Shown piece after piece: positions 42,641 through 52,639 of a DNA stretch of 64,000 nucleotides. The stretch covers positions 4,216,001 through 4,280,000 of the forward strand of contig NZ_CP051488.1 in the NCBI RefSeq assembly GCF_014490785.1, in the 5' to 3' direction. The DNA is from Kosakonia sp. SMBL-WEM22. GTDB lineage: Bacteria > Pseudomonadota > Gammaproteobacteria > Enterobacterales > Enterobacteriaceae. A model generated the notes under the pieces. It searched no databases. It was not told the origin of the DNA and saw only the letters and a list, made by a program, of their open reading frames with translations. Positions within the stretch are counted from its first letter, which is position 1; each line of letters opens with the position of its first letter. A program made the position numbers and the translations under genes.

Positions 42641-43828
42641 ATGACGGCAAAACATCTTGATACCGCGCTGGTAAACGCCGGGCGGAGCAAAAAGTATACT
42701 CAGGGTTCGGTGAACACGGTGATCCAGCGCGCCTCCTCTCTGGTATTTGACACGGTAGAAGCGAAAAAACATGCCACGCGCAACCGCGCCAACGGCGAGC
42801 TTTTTTATGGACGCCGCGGGACGTTAACCCACTTCTCTCTGCAAGAGGCGATGTGCGAGCTGGAGGGGGGGGCCGGTTGTGCGCTCTTTCCCTGCGGCGC
42901 AGCAGCGGTGGCAAACACCATTCTGGCCTTTGTCGAACAGGGCGATCATGTATTGATGACCAATACCGCCTACGAACCGACACAGGATTTCAGCACCAAA
43001 ATCCTCGCCAAACTGGGCGTCACCACCAGCTGGTTTGATCCGCTGATTGGCTCAAGCATCGTGCAACTGGTGCAACCCAACACCAAAGTGGTGTTCCTCG
43101 AATCACCCGGCTCCATCACCATGGAAGTGCATGACGTTCCCGCTATCGTGCAGGCGGTACGCAGCGTCGCGCCCGATGTCATCATTATGATCGACAACAC
43201 CTGGGCGGCGGGCGTGCTGTTTAAGGCGCTGGAGTTTGATATCGATATCTCGATTCAGGCAGGCACCAAATATCTGATTGGACACTCTGATGCGATGGTC
43301 GGCACTGCTGTGGCGAACGCTCGCTGCTGGGAGCAACTGCGGGAAAACGCCTACCTGATGGGGCAGATGCTGGACGCCGATACCGCCTATATGACCAGCC
43401 GCGGCTTGCGCACGCTGGGAGTGCGTCTACGCCAGCACCACGAAAGCAGCCTGAAGATCGCCGAGTGGCTGGCGGCGCATCCGCAAGTGGCGCAGGTCAA
43501 CCATCCGGCGCTGCCGGGCAGTAAAGGGCATGAGTACTGGAAGCGGGATTTCAGCGGCAGCAGCGGCCTCTTCTCCTTCGTGCTCAACAAGCGTTTAAAC
43601 GATGCAGAGTTGGCCAACTATCTCGATAATTTCTCGCTCTTCAGCATGGCCTATTCATGGGGCGGGTTTGAATCGCTGATCCTCGCCAACCAGCCCGAGC
43701 ACATAGCTGCTATTCGCCCGGAAGGCCGTGTCGACTTCGACGGCACGCTGATCCGATTGCACATTGGTTTAGAAAACGTTGATGATCTTATCGGTGATTT
43801 AGTGGCAGGCTTCCAACGCATCGTGTAA
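42641..43828 (+). CDS. metC: Cystathionine beta-lyase
   Basis: 395 residues, the family length. PLP enzyme cleaving cystathionine to homocysteine, pyruvate and ammonia in methionine synthesis. The cofactor lysine is Lys210 in QAGTKYLIGHSD, and the substrate-binding motifs NTAYEPTQDF and YSWGGFESL are present. Preceded by a MetJ operator, divergent from exbB as in E. coli. Confidence 0.97.
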   Translation: MTAKHLDTALVNAGRSKKYTQGSVNTVIQRASSLVFDTVEAKKHATRNRANGELFYGRRGTLTHFSLQEAMCELEGGAGCALFPCGAAAVANTILAFVEQGDHVLMTNTAYEPTQDFSTKILAKLGVTTSWFDPLIGSSIVQLVQPNTKVVFLESPGSITMEVHDVPAIVQAVRSVAPDVIIMIDNTWAAGVLFKALEFDIDISIQAGTKYLIGHSDAMVGTAVANARCWEQLRENAYLMGQMLDADTAYMTSRGLRTLGVRLRQHHESSLKIAEWLAAHPQVAQVNHPALPGSKGHEYWKRDFSGSSGLFSFVLNKRLNDAELANYLDNFSLFSMAYSWGGFESLILANQPEHIAAIRPEGRVDFDGTLIRLHIGLENVDDLIGDLVAGFQRIV

Positions 43829-43945
43829 ACCATGATTAACGGGGCAAAAAGTAAGATTATTCTCCCTTTGTTGCGCCCCGGATCGAGGTCTTTTTGGCGA
43901 AGTGGAGTACAATAGCCTCCTCTACGCGGTTCCACAGGAAAGCCC

Positions 43946-44605
43946 ATGGCTGTTATTCAAGATATTATCGCTGCGCTCTGGCATCACGACTTTGCTGCGC
44001 TTGCCGATCCGCACGTTGTCGGCGTTGTCTATCTCGTGATGTTTGCCACGCTCTTTTTAGAGAACGGCCTGCTTCCTGCCTCATTTTTACCGGGCGACAG
44101 CTTACTGCTGCTCGCCGGCGCGCTGATTGCCCGCGGCTGCATGGACTTTGTCTCAACGCTGCTGATCCTCACCTCCGCCGCCAGCCTCGGCTGCTGGCTG
44201 AGCTATGTTCAGGGGCGCTGGCTGGGCAATACGCGTATTGTGAAAAGCTGGCTGGCGCAGCTGCCGGTGAAGTATCACGAGCGCGCCACCTGCATGTTTG
44301 ACCGCCACGGCCTGCTGGCGCTGCTGGCCGGGCGCTTTCTGGCCTTTATCCGCACCCTGCTACCGACGATGGCCGGTATCTCTGGCCTGTCGAACCGCCG
44401 TTTTCAGCTTTTTAACTGGCTGAGCGCGCTGCTGTGGGTTGGCGTGGTGATCTCGCTTGGCTACGCGATTAGCATGATCCCGTTTGTGAAACGCCACGAA
44501 GATCAGGTGATGACCTTTCTGATGGTGCTGCCGGTTTTCCTGCTGGTGGTGGGCCTGATTGGCGCCGTCACCGTCGTGCTTAAGAAGAAGTTCAGCAACG
44601 CCTGA
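43946..44605 (+). CDS. yghB: DedA-family membrane protein YghB
   Basis: 219 residues with four or five hydrophobic stretches; DedA signature LENGLLPASFLPGDSLLLLAG near 35-55 and the GRFLAFIRTLLPTMAG motif near 130-145. Known members (YghB/YqjA) are needed for proton-motive-force homeostasis and cell division and are related to lipid carrier flippases. ACAGGAAAGCCC precedes the ATG. Convergent with yqhC. Confidence 0.95.
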   Translation: MAVIQDIIAALWHHDFAALADPHVVGVVYLVMFATLFLENGLLPASFLPGDSLLLLAGALIARGCMDFVSTLLILTSAASLGCWLSYVQGRWLGNTRIVKSWLAQLPVKYHERATCMFDRHGLLALLAGRFLAFIRTLLPTMAGISGLSNRRFQLFNWLSALLWVGVVISLGYAISMIPFVKRHEDQVMTFLMVLPVFLLVVGLIGAVTVVLKKKFSNA

Positions 44606-44638
44606 ACCACCGCCCTCCTCTTTTGAGGAGGGCGTCCG

Positions 44639-45538
44639 TTATGCCCCCTGCATGGTGCGAATGCGCGCCAAATCCTCTCCCGGCGTCACGCCGAAGTAAC
44701 GTTTGAATTCGCGGCTAAACTGCGACGGGCTCTCATAGCCGACACGCATCGCCGCCGCGCTCGCTTTCATGCCATCGTGCACCATCAGCATCCGCGCTTT
44801 ATGCAGGCGGTAGGTCTTCAGGTATTGCAGCGGCGAGGTGCTGGTCACCGATTTGAAGTTATGGTGAAACGCCGAGACGCTCATGTTCGCTTCCGCCGCT
44901 AACTGGTCGACGCTGAGGTTTTCGGTGTACTGGCTCTCAATGCGTTTTAATACGCGGCTAATCAGGCTGAAGTGGGTCTGGCGGCTTACCAGCGCCAGCA
45001 GCGCGCCACCGCGCGGCCCGGTCAGCACGTGGTAGAGCATCTCGCGGATAATCTGCTTGCCCAGAATACGCGCGTCCAGCGGGCGCTCCATCACATCCAG
45101 CAGTCGTTCCGCCGCGCAGAGGATCTCCTCGGATAACACCGCAGAGTTAATACCGCTGGCGGCGTTCTCCGGGCAAAAATGCTCATCTTCACCGATATCC
45201 ATCAGCAGCTCCTGCAACTGCAAAATGTCCACATTGAGCCGAATGCCCGCCAGCGGCACTTCCGGCGTGGCAAAGGTTTCGCATTCGAAGGGCAGCGGCA
45301 CCGTTAACAGCAGATATTCGTTGGTGTCATAGCGAAAGACGCGCTCGTTGATATAGCCGATTTTATGCCCGGAAAAGAGGAACACGATCCCCGGCTGGTA
45401 CATCACCGGCGTGCGGGTGCCGGGCTGCGTACCATAGAGCAGACGGACATCCGGCAGCAGCGAGCTCAGTCTATTTTCATTGTTTTTCAGCATCTTAACT
45501 TTTTCGGTCAGATGCAGGCAGATCGCTTCTCGGTTCAT
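44639..45538 (-). CDS. yqhC: AraC-type activator of yqhD, YqhC
   Basis: 299 residues. An N-terminal cupin-like sensor domain (YQPGIVFLFSGHKIGYINERVFRYD) precedes a C-terminal AraC helix-turn-helix pair (LSVDQLAAEANMSVSAFHHNFKSVTSTSPLQY and AAAMRVGYESPSQFSREFKRYFG, each described only to place them, near 220-290). E. coli YqhC activates yqhD-dkgA in response to aldehydes such as glyoxal and furfural. Divergent from yqhD. The start matches the internal conserved M(K/N)RE opening; E. coli may use a longer form. Confidence 0.95.
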   Translation of the reverse strand: MNREAICLHLTEKVKMLKNNENRLSSLLPDVRLLYGTQPGTRTPVMYQPGIVFLFSGHKIGYINERVFRYDTNEYLLLTVPLPFECETFATPEVPLAGIRLNVDILQLQELLMDIGEDEHFCPENAASGINSAVLSEEILCAAERLLDVMERPLDARILGKQIIREMLYHVLTGPRGGALLALVSRQTHFSLISRVLKRIESQYTENLSVDQLAAEANMSVSAFHHNFKSVTSTSPLQYLKTYRLHKARMLMVHDGMKASAAAMRVGYESPSQFSREFKRYFGVTPGEDLARIRTMQGA

Positions 45539-45731
45539 ACTTTGCCACTCCGGCGGCCACTTTTAACGGCTCTAGTGTGCAAACTTTTGTGACATTTCTC
45601 CAGCCGAATAGAGAAACAGGCAAGACATCGGCAGGAATGTGCATTGAGCCTGCACAGCCCCGCGCCCACAATAATCTGCATCGGGCGGCCTGCCGCCCCA
45701 GATTTTTCACTTCATCAGAAGGGAACGAGCA

Positions 45732-46895
45732 ATGAATAACTTTAATCTGCATACCCCAACCCGCATTCTTTTTGGTAAAGGCGCGATTGCCGAACTGCGC
45801 GCGCAAATCCCCGACAACGCCCGCGTGCTGATCACCTACGGCGGCGGCAGCGTGAAGAAAAACGGCGTGCTTGACCAGGTTTATAGCGCGCTGGACGGAG
45901 TGGACGTACGTGAGTTCAGCGGTATCGAACCGAACCCGACCTACGAAACGCTGATGAAAGCGGTGCAGGTGGTACGCGATGAGAGGATCACCTTCCTGCT
46001 GGCGGTCGGCGGCGGTTCCGTGCTGGATGGCACCAAATTTATCGCTGCCGCTGCCCACTACGCCGAGGGCGTCGATCCGTGGCACATTCTGCAAACCCGC
46101 GGTAGCGAGATCAAAAGCGCCATCCCGATGGGCTCCGTGCTGACGCTGCCAGCCACCGGCTCTGAATCCAACGCCGGTGCGGTAGTCTCCCGTAAAGCGA
46201 CCGGTGATAAGCAGGCGTTCCACTCCCCGTTCGTACAACCGCTCTTCGCGGTACTCGATCCGGTTTACACCTACACCCTGCCCCCGCGTCAGGTGGCGAA
46301 TGGCGTTGTTGACGCCTTTGTCCATACTGTAGAGCAGTACGTCACTTATCCGGTGGATGGCAAAATTCAGGATCGCTTCGCCGAGGGCATTTTGCTGACG
46401 CTGATTGAAGATGGCCCGAAAGCTTTGCAGGAGCCGGAAAATTACAACGTGCGCGCCAACGTTATGTGGGCGGCAACCCAGGCACTGAATGGCCTGATTG
46501 GCGCGGGCGTGCCGCAGGATTGGGCCACCCATATGCTGGGCCATGAGTTGACGGCGATGCACGGGCTGGATCACGCCCAAACCCTGGCGGTGGTACTGCC
46601 TGCGCTGTGGAATGAGAAGCGCGACACCAAACGCGAAAAACTGCTGCAGTATGCCGCACGCGTCTGGAATATCACCGAAGGCAGCGACGATGAGCGCATT
46701 GACGCGGCAATTACCGCCACGCGCGACTTCTTCGAGCGTATGGGCGTGCCGACGCGTCTTTCCGGCTACGGCCTTGATGGCAGCTCCATTCCGGCGCTGT
46801 TGGCTAAACTGGAAGAGCACGGCATGACGGCGCTGGGCGAGCATCAGGATATTACGCTGGATGTGAGCCGCCGCATCTACGAAGCCGCGTGCTAA
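45732..46895 (+). CDS. yqhD: NADPH-dependent aldehyde reductase YqhD
   Basis: 387 residues, iron/zinc-containing alcohol dehydrogenase family. It reduces short-chain aldehydes (glyoxal, acrolein, butanal) to alcohols with NADPH. The nucleotide loop GGGSVLDGTKF is near 94-104, and the metal ligands are in DAFVHTVEQY and HMLGHELTAMHGLDHAQ. GAAGGGAACGAGCA precedes the ATG. Upstream of dkgA in the same direction, 102 bases apart, and controlled by the divergent YqhC. A long antisense frame overlaps it but is a shadow. Confidence 0.97.
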   Translation: MNNFNLHTPTRILFGKGAIAELRAQIPDNARVLITYGGGSVKKNGVLDQVYSALDGVDVREFSGIEPNPTYETLMKAVQVVRDERITFLLAVGGGSVLDGTKFIAAAAHYAEGVDPWHILQTRGSEIKSAIPMGSVLTLPATGSESNAGAVVSRKATGDKQAFHSPFVQPLFAVLDPVYTYTLPPRQVANGVVDAFVHTVEQYVTYPVDGKIQDRFAEGILLTLIEDGPKALQEPENYNVRANVMWAATQALNGLIGAGVPQDWATHMLGHELTAMHGLDHAQTLAVVLPALWNEKRDTKREKLLQYAARVWNITEGSDDERIDAAITATRDFFERMGVPTRLSGYGLDGSSIPALLAKLEEHGMTALGEHQDITLDVSRRIYEAAC

Positions 46896-46997
46896 GCGCT
46901 TCTCCACCCCGGCTTTCGTTTTTGGGTTTTTCGACCACACTTAATGCAAACCACCTTACCGGGCCTGTCCCGGTAAGCCTAGCGAAAGGAGAAATGC

Positions 46998-47825
46998 ATG
47001 ACACATCCAACGGTGATTAAACTCGCTGACGGCAATCTGATGCCGCAACTGGGTCTTGGCGTGTGGAAAGCGAGCAACGAGGAAGTGGTTACCGCCATCC
47101 ATAAGGCGCTGGAAGTGGGTTATCGCTCTATCGATACCGCCGCGGCTTACAAGAACGAAGAGGGTGTTGGTAAAGCCTTAGCCACTGCGGGCGTGCCGCG
47201 TGAAGAGCTGTTCGTCACCACCAAATTGTGGAATGACGATCAGAAACGTCCCGCCGAGGCTTTGAAAGAGAGCCTGGAAAAGCTTCAGCTCGATTATGTC
47301 GATCTCTATCTGATGCACTGGCCAGTGCCGGCAATCGATCACTATGTCGAGGCGTGGAAAGGGATGATTGAGCTGCAACAGCAGGGGCTGATTAAGAGTA
47401 TCGGCGTCTGTAACTTCCAGACCCACCATCTGCAAAAGATCATTGATGAAACCAGCGTCATTCCGGTGGTTAACCAGATCGAGCTCCATCCGCTGCTGCA
47501 ACAGCGCCAGCTGCATGCCTGGAATGCCACGCACAAGATCCAGACGGAATCCTGGAGCCCGCTGGCACAGGGCGGCGAAGGGGTATTCGATCAGAAAATC
47601 ATTCGCGATCTGGCGGATAAATATGGCAAAACCCCGGCGCAGATCGTTATTCGCTGGCATCTCGACAGCGGCCTGGTGGTGATCCCGAAATCGGTCACCC
47701 CAGCGCGCATCGTTGAGAACTTTGACGTCTGGGATTTCCGCCTCGATAAAGATGAGCTGGGCGAAATCGCCAAACTGGACGAGGGCAAACGCCTCGGGCC
47801 AGATCCGGATCAGTTCGGCGGTTAA
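46998..47825 (+). CDS. dkgA: 2,5-diketo-D-gluconate reductase A / methylglyoxal reductase
   Basis: 275 residues, aldo-keto reductase family 5. Catalytic tetrad in DTAAAYKNEEGVG (Asp/Tyr), TTKLWN (Lys) and LMHWPVP (His); NADPH segment VIPKSVTPARIVEN. AAAGGAGAAATGC precedes the ATG. It reduces 2,5-diketogluconate, methylglyoxal and furfural-type aldehydes; probably partly cotranscribed with yqhD. The yqhG and yqhH genes found after it in E. coli are missing; a REP cluster and ygiQ follow. Confidence 0.96.
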   Translation: MTHPTVIKLADGNLMPQLGLGVWKASNEEVVTAIHKALEVGYRSIDTAAAYKNEEGVGKALATAGVPREELFVTTKLWNDDQKRPAEALKESLEKLQLDYVDLYLMHWPVPAIDHYVEAWKGMIELQQQGLIKSIGVCNFQTHHLQKIIDETSVIPVVNQIELHPLLQQRQLHAWNATHKIQTESWSPLAQGGEGVFDQKIIRDLADKYGKTPAQIVIRWHLDSGLVVIPKSVTPARIVENFDVWDFRLDKDELGEIAKLDEGKRLGPDPDQFGG

Positions 47826-47837
47826 AGGCATTAAATG

Positions 47838-47936
47838 TAGGCCGGATAAGGCGAAGCCGCCATCCGGCACATCCCATAGCCATGCCTTGCCGGATGGCGC
47901 TAACGCTTATCCTGCCTACAAGGTGATCCGGCCTAC
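47838..47936. repeat. REP/BIME cluster between dkgA and ygiQ
   Basis: Two inverted REP units (47838-47868, GTAGGCCGGATAAGGCGAAG start; 47888-47919, TTGCCGGATGGCGC start) and a third half unit (GATCCGGCCTAC) fill the gap between two convergent genes. This is the standard position of such elements, which stabilise mRNA 3' ends and bind gyrase/IHF. Confidence 0.92.
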
Positions 47937-47944
47937 AAATCACC

Positions 47945-50080
47945 TTAGCGCGTCGCTTTTTTCCTCTGCTGCGCAATCGGCGTATGTTTGGTTAATGCCG
48001 GTCGCGCGCTGCGGCTCTGGCGGCGCGCTTCACGCATCTCTTCTATCGTTGGCGCAGGCACCAGGCACTCGCGGCGTGAACCGATCAGATGCTTTTTCCC
48101 CATCGCTTCCAGCGCCTGGCGCAGCAGCGGCCAGTTGGCCGGATCGTGGTAGCGCAGCAGCGCTTTATGCAGGCGGCGCTGCTTATCCCCTCGCGGCACC
48201 ACCACCTCTTCACTCTTGTAATCGATCTTCGATAGCGGGTTTTTGCCGGTGTAATACATCGTCGTTGAGTTCGCCAGCGGCGAGGGGTAGAAGTTCTGCA
48301 CCTGATCGAGACGGAAACGGTGGCGCTTCAGCCACAGTGCCAGGTTCACCATATCCTCATCACGCGTGCCGGGGTGTGCAGAGATAAAGTAGGGGATCAG
48401 ATACTGCTCTTTCCCCGCCTGCTTTGAGTAGGTGTCGAAAAGCTGCTTAAAGCGGTCATAGCTGCCCATGCCCGGCTTCATCATCTTCGACAGCGGCCCC
48501 GCTTCGGTATGTTCCGGCGCAATCTTCAGATAGCCGCCAACGTGATGCGTCGCCAGCTCTTTGACATAACGCGGATCTTCCACGGCCAGATCGTACCGCA
48601 CGCCGGAGGCGATAAGGATCTTCTTGATGCCGCGCAGATCGCGGGCGCGACGGTAGAGATCGATGGTCGGCTGATGGTTGGTGTCCATGTGCGGGCAGAT
48701 CTCAGGATAGACACAGGAGAGGCGTCGACAGGTCTGCTCGGCGCGCGACGAGGTGCAGCGCAGCATATACATATTGGCCGTCGGCCCGCCAAGATCAGAG
48801 ATCACCCCGGTAAAACCGGGCACCGTGTCGCGAATCGCCTCAATCTCATTGATGATCGAATCCTCGGAGCGGCTCTGAATGATGCGCCCTTCATGCTCGG
48901 TGATGGAGCAGAAGGAGCAGCCGCCGAAACAGCCGCGCATGATGTTAATCGAGAAGCGGATCATGTCGTAGGCCGGAATACGGCTCTCGCCATAAGCCGG
49001 GTGCGGTACGCGCTGGTAAGGCAGCGCAAAGACACTGTCCATCTCTTCGGTGGAGAGCGGAATGGCGGGCGGATTGATCCAGATATAGCGATCGCCATGC
49101 TTTTGCAGCAGTGCACGTGCGCAGCCGGGGTTGGTTTCGTGGTGCAGAATGCGCGAGGCATGGGCATAGAGCACTTTGTCCGCTTTCACTTTCTCGTAGG
49201 AGGGGAGCAGCACGTAACTCTTTTCCCACGGCTTCGGGCGCGGCGGCTGCACGGTCACGCGTTTCGCAGCCTGCGGCTCAACGGGTTTGTTATCGGCGCA
49301 GGGGAGATCCTCGCCGTACGGGTGCGGGATCGGATCGATCTTCCCCGGCGTGTCGAGGCGGGTGGAATCCACCCCGCTCCAGCCTGGCAGCGCCTCTTTC
49401 ACCATGATCGCCGTATTGCGCACATCACGGATCTGGCCTATCGGCTCACCGGCGGCAAGGCGGTGCGCGACTTCCACCAGCGGGCGCTCGCCGTTGCCGA
49501 ACATCAGCATATCCGCTTTCGAATCGACCAGCACCGAGCGGCGCACGGTATCAGACCAGTAATCATAATGGGCAGTACGACGCAGGCTGGCCTCAATACC
49601 GCCGAGGATCACCGGCACCTCTCTCCACGCCTCTTTACAGCGCTGGGTATAAACCAGCGTCGCGCGATCCGGGCGCTTACCGGCTACGTTATCCGGCGTA
49701 TAAGCATCGTCATGGCGCAGCTTACGATCGGCGGTATAGCGGTTGATCATCGAATCCATATTGCCGGCAGTGACGCCGAAAAAGAGGTTCGGTTTGCCGA
49801 GGCGCATAAAGTCCGCTTTGCTGCTCCAGTCCGGCTGAGCAATGATGCCGACACGAAAGCCCTGCGCTTCCAGCATGCGCCCACAGATCGCCATACCGAA
49901 GCTCGGGTGATCGACATAGGCGTCGCCGGTAACGAGGATGATGTCGCAGCTGTCCCAGCCGAGTGTATCCATCTCTTCGCGCGACATCGGCAGAAATGGC
50001 GCGGGGCCGAAGCAGGCCGCCCAGTACTGCGGCCAGGAGAAAAGATCGCGATCCGGCTGGATCAGGGAGAGTGCGCTCAT
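47945..50080 (-). CDS. ygiQ: Radical SAM protein YgiQ
   Basis: 711 residues, UPF0313 family. N-terminal cobalamin-binding-like region (SCDIILVTGDAYVDHPSFG) and a radical S-adenosylmethionine domain with the 4Fe-4S motif CFGGCSFC (C-x3-C-x2-C) near 390; the C-terminal basic tail is shorter than in E. coli (739 residues). Substrate unknown. Divergently placed to nothing; transcribed towards dkgA. The start matches the conserved SLIQPDRDLFSWPQYWA. A 546-residue antisense frame over it is a shadow. Confidence 0.95.
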   Translation of the reverse strand: MSALSLIQPDRDLFSWPQYWAACFGPAPFLPMSREEMDTLGWDSCDIILVTGDAYVDHPSFGMAICGRMLEAQGFRVGIIAQPDWSSKADFMRLGKPNLFFGVTAGNMDSMINRYTADRKLRHDDAYTPDNVAGKRPDRATLVYTQRCKEAWREVPVILGGIEASLRRTAHYDYWSDTVRRSVLVDSKADMLMFGNGERPLVEVAHRLAAGEPIGQIRDVRNTAIMVKEALPGWSGVDSTRLDTPGKIDPIPHPYGEDLPCADNKPVEPQAAKRVTVQPPRPKPWEKSYVLLPSYEKVKADKVLYAHASRILHHETNPGCARALLQKHGDRYIWINPPAIPLSTEEMDSVFALPYQRVPHPAYGESRIPAYDMIRFSINIMRGCFGGCSFCSITEHEGRIIQSRSEDSIINEIEAIRDTVPGFTGVISDLGGPTANMYMLRCTSSRAEQTCRRLSCVYPEICPHMDTNHQPTIDLYRRARDLRGIKKILIASGVRYDLAVEDPRYVKELATHHVGGYLKIAPEHTEAGPLSKMMKPGMGSYDRFKQLFDTYSKQAGKEQYLIPYFISAHPGTRDEDMVNLALWLKRHRFRLDQVQNFYPSPLANSTTMYYTGKNPLSKIDYKSEEVVVPRGDKQRRLHKALLRYHDPANWPLLRQALEAMGKKHLIGSRRECLVPAPTIEEMREARRQSRSARPALTKHTPIAQQRKKATR

Positions 50081-50201
50081 CGTGCTTCCAGAAAAGGTAA
50101 AAAGAGAGTCAAAGGGCGGCGATTATACGCCCTCTTTGTGTGGGAATAGAAGGAGGTTTTTTCAGCACCCGGCAGGCAGAGCGCCGCCGGGTTGGAGGAA
50201 A

Positions 50202-51614
50202 TTACGGCGCGGGGTTGACCAGCAGCTGACCGACCGAGCCGCGATCGGCCATCTCCAGCGTCTGGCTCTGGAACTGGAACGGGAAGTGCGGCCACGAAGG
50301 CTGACCAAACCACACCAGCAGTTCCACCTGGCCGTCGATCCAGACGGTATCTTTCCAGCCGCGATCTTCCGGGAACGGCAGCGCGCCGTTGACGCTGCGC
50401 AGCATAAACATCGCGCCTTCAATATGGAACGACTGCGGCATCTCCGCACGCACCGTCCAGCGCTCCCAGGTGCCCTGTTGGGCAGTCACATCGATGCGCT
50501 GTGGGTCCCACAGCTGACCATTGATGCCCGGATCGCTACCGAGCGTCATATCCCGGCTGCGCGACGGCGAACCGGCCATCAGATCCGCCGGCAGCAGGCG
50601 CATCGGCAGCGTATCCGTCACCAGCGGTAGCAGACCGGTAGGACGCAACGTCAGCACCAGCGTGGAGATAAGAATGCTAGACGGCTCAAACAGGCCGCGT
50701 AGCCGATCCATGATCCCCGCCGCTTCGCCGCAGGTAATCGACACTTCATCGCCGTTGGTCATATCGACCAGCACTTCGCGCCGCTCACCGGGTGCCAGCG
50801 AGAGCTGTTTGACCGAGACCGGGGCGGGCAGGAAGCCCTGATCGCCTGCGATAACGTGCAGAGCACGGCCGTCGCTCATCTGTAGCAGATAGCGCCGGGA
50901 GTTGGAGGCATTAAGCAGACGCAGGCGAACCCAGCCGCGGGAGACTTCGACAAACGGGCTTTGCGCGCCGTTGACCATCAAGGTATCGCCGACAAACCCG
51001 CCGCTGCCCGGCTCGCTGTACTCCGGCGTACCAAAGTTATCCAGCCGTTTATCCTGAATGATGACCGGAAAGTCATCCACGCCATAGTGATTGGGGATCG
51101 GCAGCGCTTTACTGATCTCATCCTCTACCAGCCACATCCCCGCCAGCCCGCTATAGACCTGTTCAGCAGTGCGGTTCGGCGTGTTGGCGTGGTACCACAG
51201 TGTTGCGGCGCTCTGGCGAATCGGCAGCACCGGCGCCCAGTCATTGCTGGCGCTCATCATCCGCGCTGCGCCGCCCATCAGCGGGCCTGGCACCTGCAGG
51301 CCGCTCACGGTCATTGCCACGCTTTCCGTTAGCCGGTTGCTGTAAATCAGCTTTACGTCATCGCCATTCCACACGCGGATGGTCGGCCCGAGATAGCGAC
51401 CGTTGATGCCGGAAACCGGCGCGCGGGTGCCTTTGGCAAAGGACCAGTGCGCGCGCTGGAGCGTCATAAAAAGCGGCTGCCCGCGCCGCGATTCCAGCAG
51501 CGGCGGAACGGGCAGCGGCGGTTGCTGCCCGGCAGCATTCGCCCTCAGCGGCACCGCGCTGGTACATAGCGCAAGGCCGGAAGCCTGAAGAAACTGACGC
51601 CGACTGAGTGACAT
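50202..51614 (-). CDS. ftsP: Cell division protein FtsP (SufI)
   Basis: About 470 residues. The twin-arginine signal (MSLSRRQFLQASGLALC, cleaved near ANA-A) sends it folded to the periplasm. The rest is a three-domain cupredoxin fold of the multicopper oxidase family that lacks the full set of copper ligands, as in E. coli FtsP, where it stabilises the divisome under stress. The ATG at 51614 is chosen because the Tat motif begins there and TCGGAGC lies upstream; the frame opens six codons earlier. Downstream of plsC in the same direction. Confidence 0.94.
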   Translation of the reverse strand: MSLSRRQFLQASGLALCTSAVPLRANAAGQQPPLPVPPLLESRRGQPLFMTLQRAHWSFAKGTRAPVSGINGRYLGPTIRVWNGDDVKLIYSNRLTESVAMTVSGLQVPGPLMGGAARMMSASNDWAPVLPIRQSAATLWYHANTPNRTAEQVYSGLAGMWLVEDEISKALPIPNHYGVDDFPVIIQDKRLDNFGTPEYSEPGSGGFVGDTLMVNGAQSPFVEVSRGWVRLRLLNASNSRRYLLQMSDGRALHVIAGDQGFLPAPVSVKQLSLAPGERREVLVDMTNGDEVSITCGEAAGIMDRLRGLFEPSSILISTLVLTLRPTGLLPLVTDTLPMRLLPADLMAGSPSRSRDMTLGSDPGINGQLWDPQRIDVTAQQGTWERWTVRAEMPQSFHIEGAMFMLRSVNGALPFPEDRGWKDTVWIDGQVELLVWFGQPSWPHFPFQFQSQTLEMADRGSVGQLLVNPAP

Positions 51615-51684
51615 ATTTGCTCCGAGTAACACTGACTTAATACGCCGGAGGCGGGGTGCCTCCGGGTTTGCTCACAACTGACGT

Positions 51685-52422
51685 TTACACCCGACCGGCG
51701 GCTTCGCGCTCTGCCACTTCTTTATCGAGCTCTTCGATTTTGGCCGCCATCAGCTCACGGCAGTGGGTCGCTAACTGGCGAACCTGATCTTTACCGAACT
51801 GGGAAACATCCACCGGCGGCAGCATTTCGACAATCACTAGCCCGTTCTTCAGGCGGTTAAGATTCACTTTATTCGAAGTGGTGGAGACACAGACCGGAAT
51901 AATTGGCACACCGGCGGCAATCGCGGCATGGAACGCACCGGTTTTAAACGGCAGCAGGCCGCGGCCGCGGCTGCGGGTGCCTTCCGGGAACATCCAGATC
52001 GAGATGTTGCGTTTCTGAATCTGCTTCACGACCTGGGCGATGGTACCGTGCGCTTTGGCGCGGTTTTCACGGTCAATCAGCAGGTTGCCGGTCAGCCAGT
52101 AGAGTTGACCGAAAAAGGGGATCCACAGCAGGCTCTTTTTACCCACGGTAACCGTCGGCGGCAGCACGATGCTGGAGGCGGTCACCATATCGTAGTTATT
52201 CTGGTGGTTGGCAATATAGATGGCGTTGCCGAACTTATCCGCGCCCGGCGGCAGGCGTTTTTCCACTTTCAGCCCGCAGACCGGCGCGAGCCGACCAAAA
52301 AGATGGCCGAAGGTGGCAACATGTTTTGGGTTTCTTGGACTGAACAGGCAGTAAATCGAGCCGAATATCGAGACAAGAATGGAGTAGATAACGATGATGA
52401 TGACACGAAAAATAAATAACAT
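51685..52422 (-). CDS. plsC: 1-acyl-sn-glycerol-3-phosphate acyltransferase
   Basis: 245 residues, the same length as E. coli PlsC. Makes phosphatidic acid in the inner membrane. N-terminal hydrophobic anchor (MLFIFRVIIIVIYSILVSIF), catalytic NHQNNYD (HX4D) near 72-78 and FPEGTRSRG near 145-153. The ATG at 52422 matches E. coli; 13 codons further upstream are open but unlike the family. It lies between parC and ftsP in the same direction, as in E. coli. Confidence 0.96.
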   Translation of the reverse strand: MLFIFRVIIIVIYSILVSIFGSIYCLFSPRNPKHVATFGHLFGRLAPVCGLKVEKRLPPGADKFGNAIYIANHQNNYDMVTASSIVLPPTVTVGKKSLLWIPFFGQLYWLTGNLLIDRENRAKAHGTIAQVVKQIQKRNISIWMFPEGTRSRGRGLLPFKTGAFHAAIAAGVPIIPVCVSTTSNKVNLNRLKNGLVIVEMLPPVDVSQFGKDQVRQLATHCRELMAAKIEELDKEVAEREAAGRV

Positions 52423-52639
52423 AGCGACCTCTGAAGCCCATACCCTGAGCATTATATACACGCCAGCGTAAATCCGCTGATGCTGGCTGCGCCTCGCTGA
52501 CCGCCGTGCGGTCCAGGCTTGTGTTATGCGGCCTTTAAAAAGAACGTATTGTTAATCGCAATTTGCGAATAGACAACGTCTTTACGGGAAATTTCTGAGA
52601 AATATCTCCCCGCACACGGCGGGGAGAGGATGATGAAGA

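Noticed and set aside
45495..46940. A 481-codon open frame antisense to yqhD
   Set aside because: It lies opposite a clear yqhD orthologue, has low-complexity His/Arg/Gln-rich translation and no family resemblance; it is a codon-bias shadow.
47838..47936. Repeats after dkgA as a CRISPR array or mobile element end
   Set aside because: The units are inverted REP palindromes with the usual GCCGGAT core, not direct repeats with spacers, and no transposase is nearby.
48509..50149. A 546-codon open frame antisense to ygiQ
   Set aside because: Shadow of the well-conserved ygiQ gene on the opposite strand; the translation has no recognisable domain.
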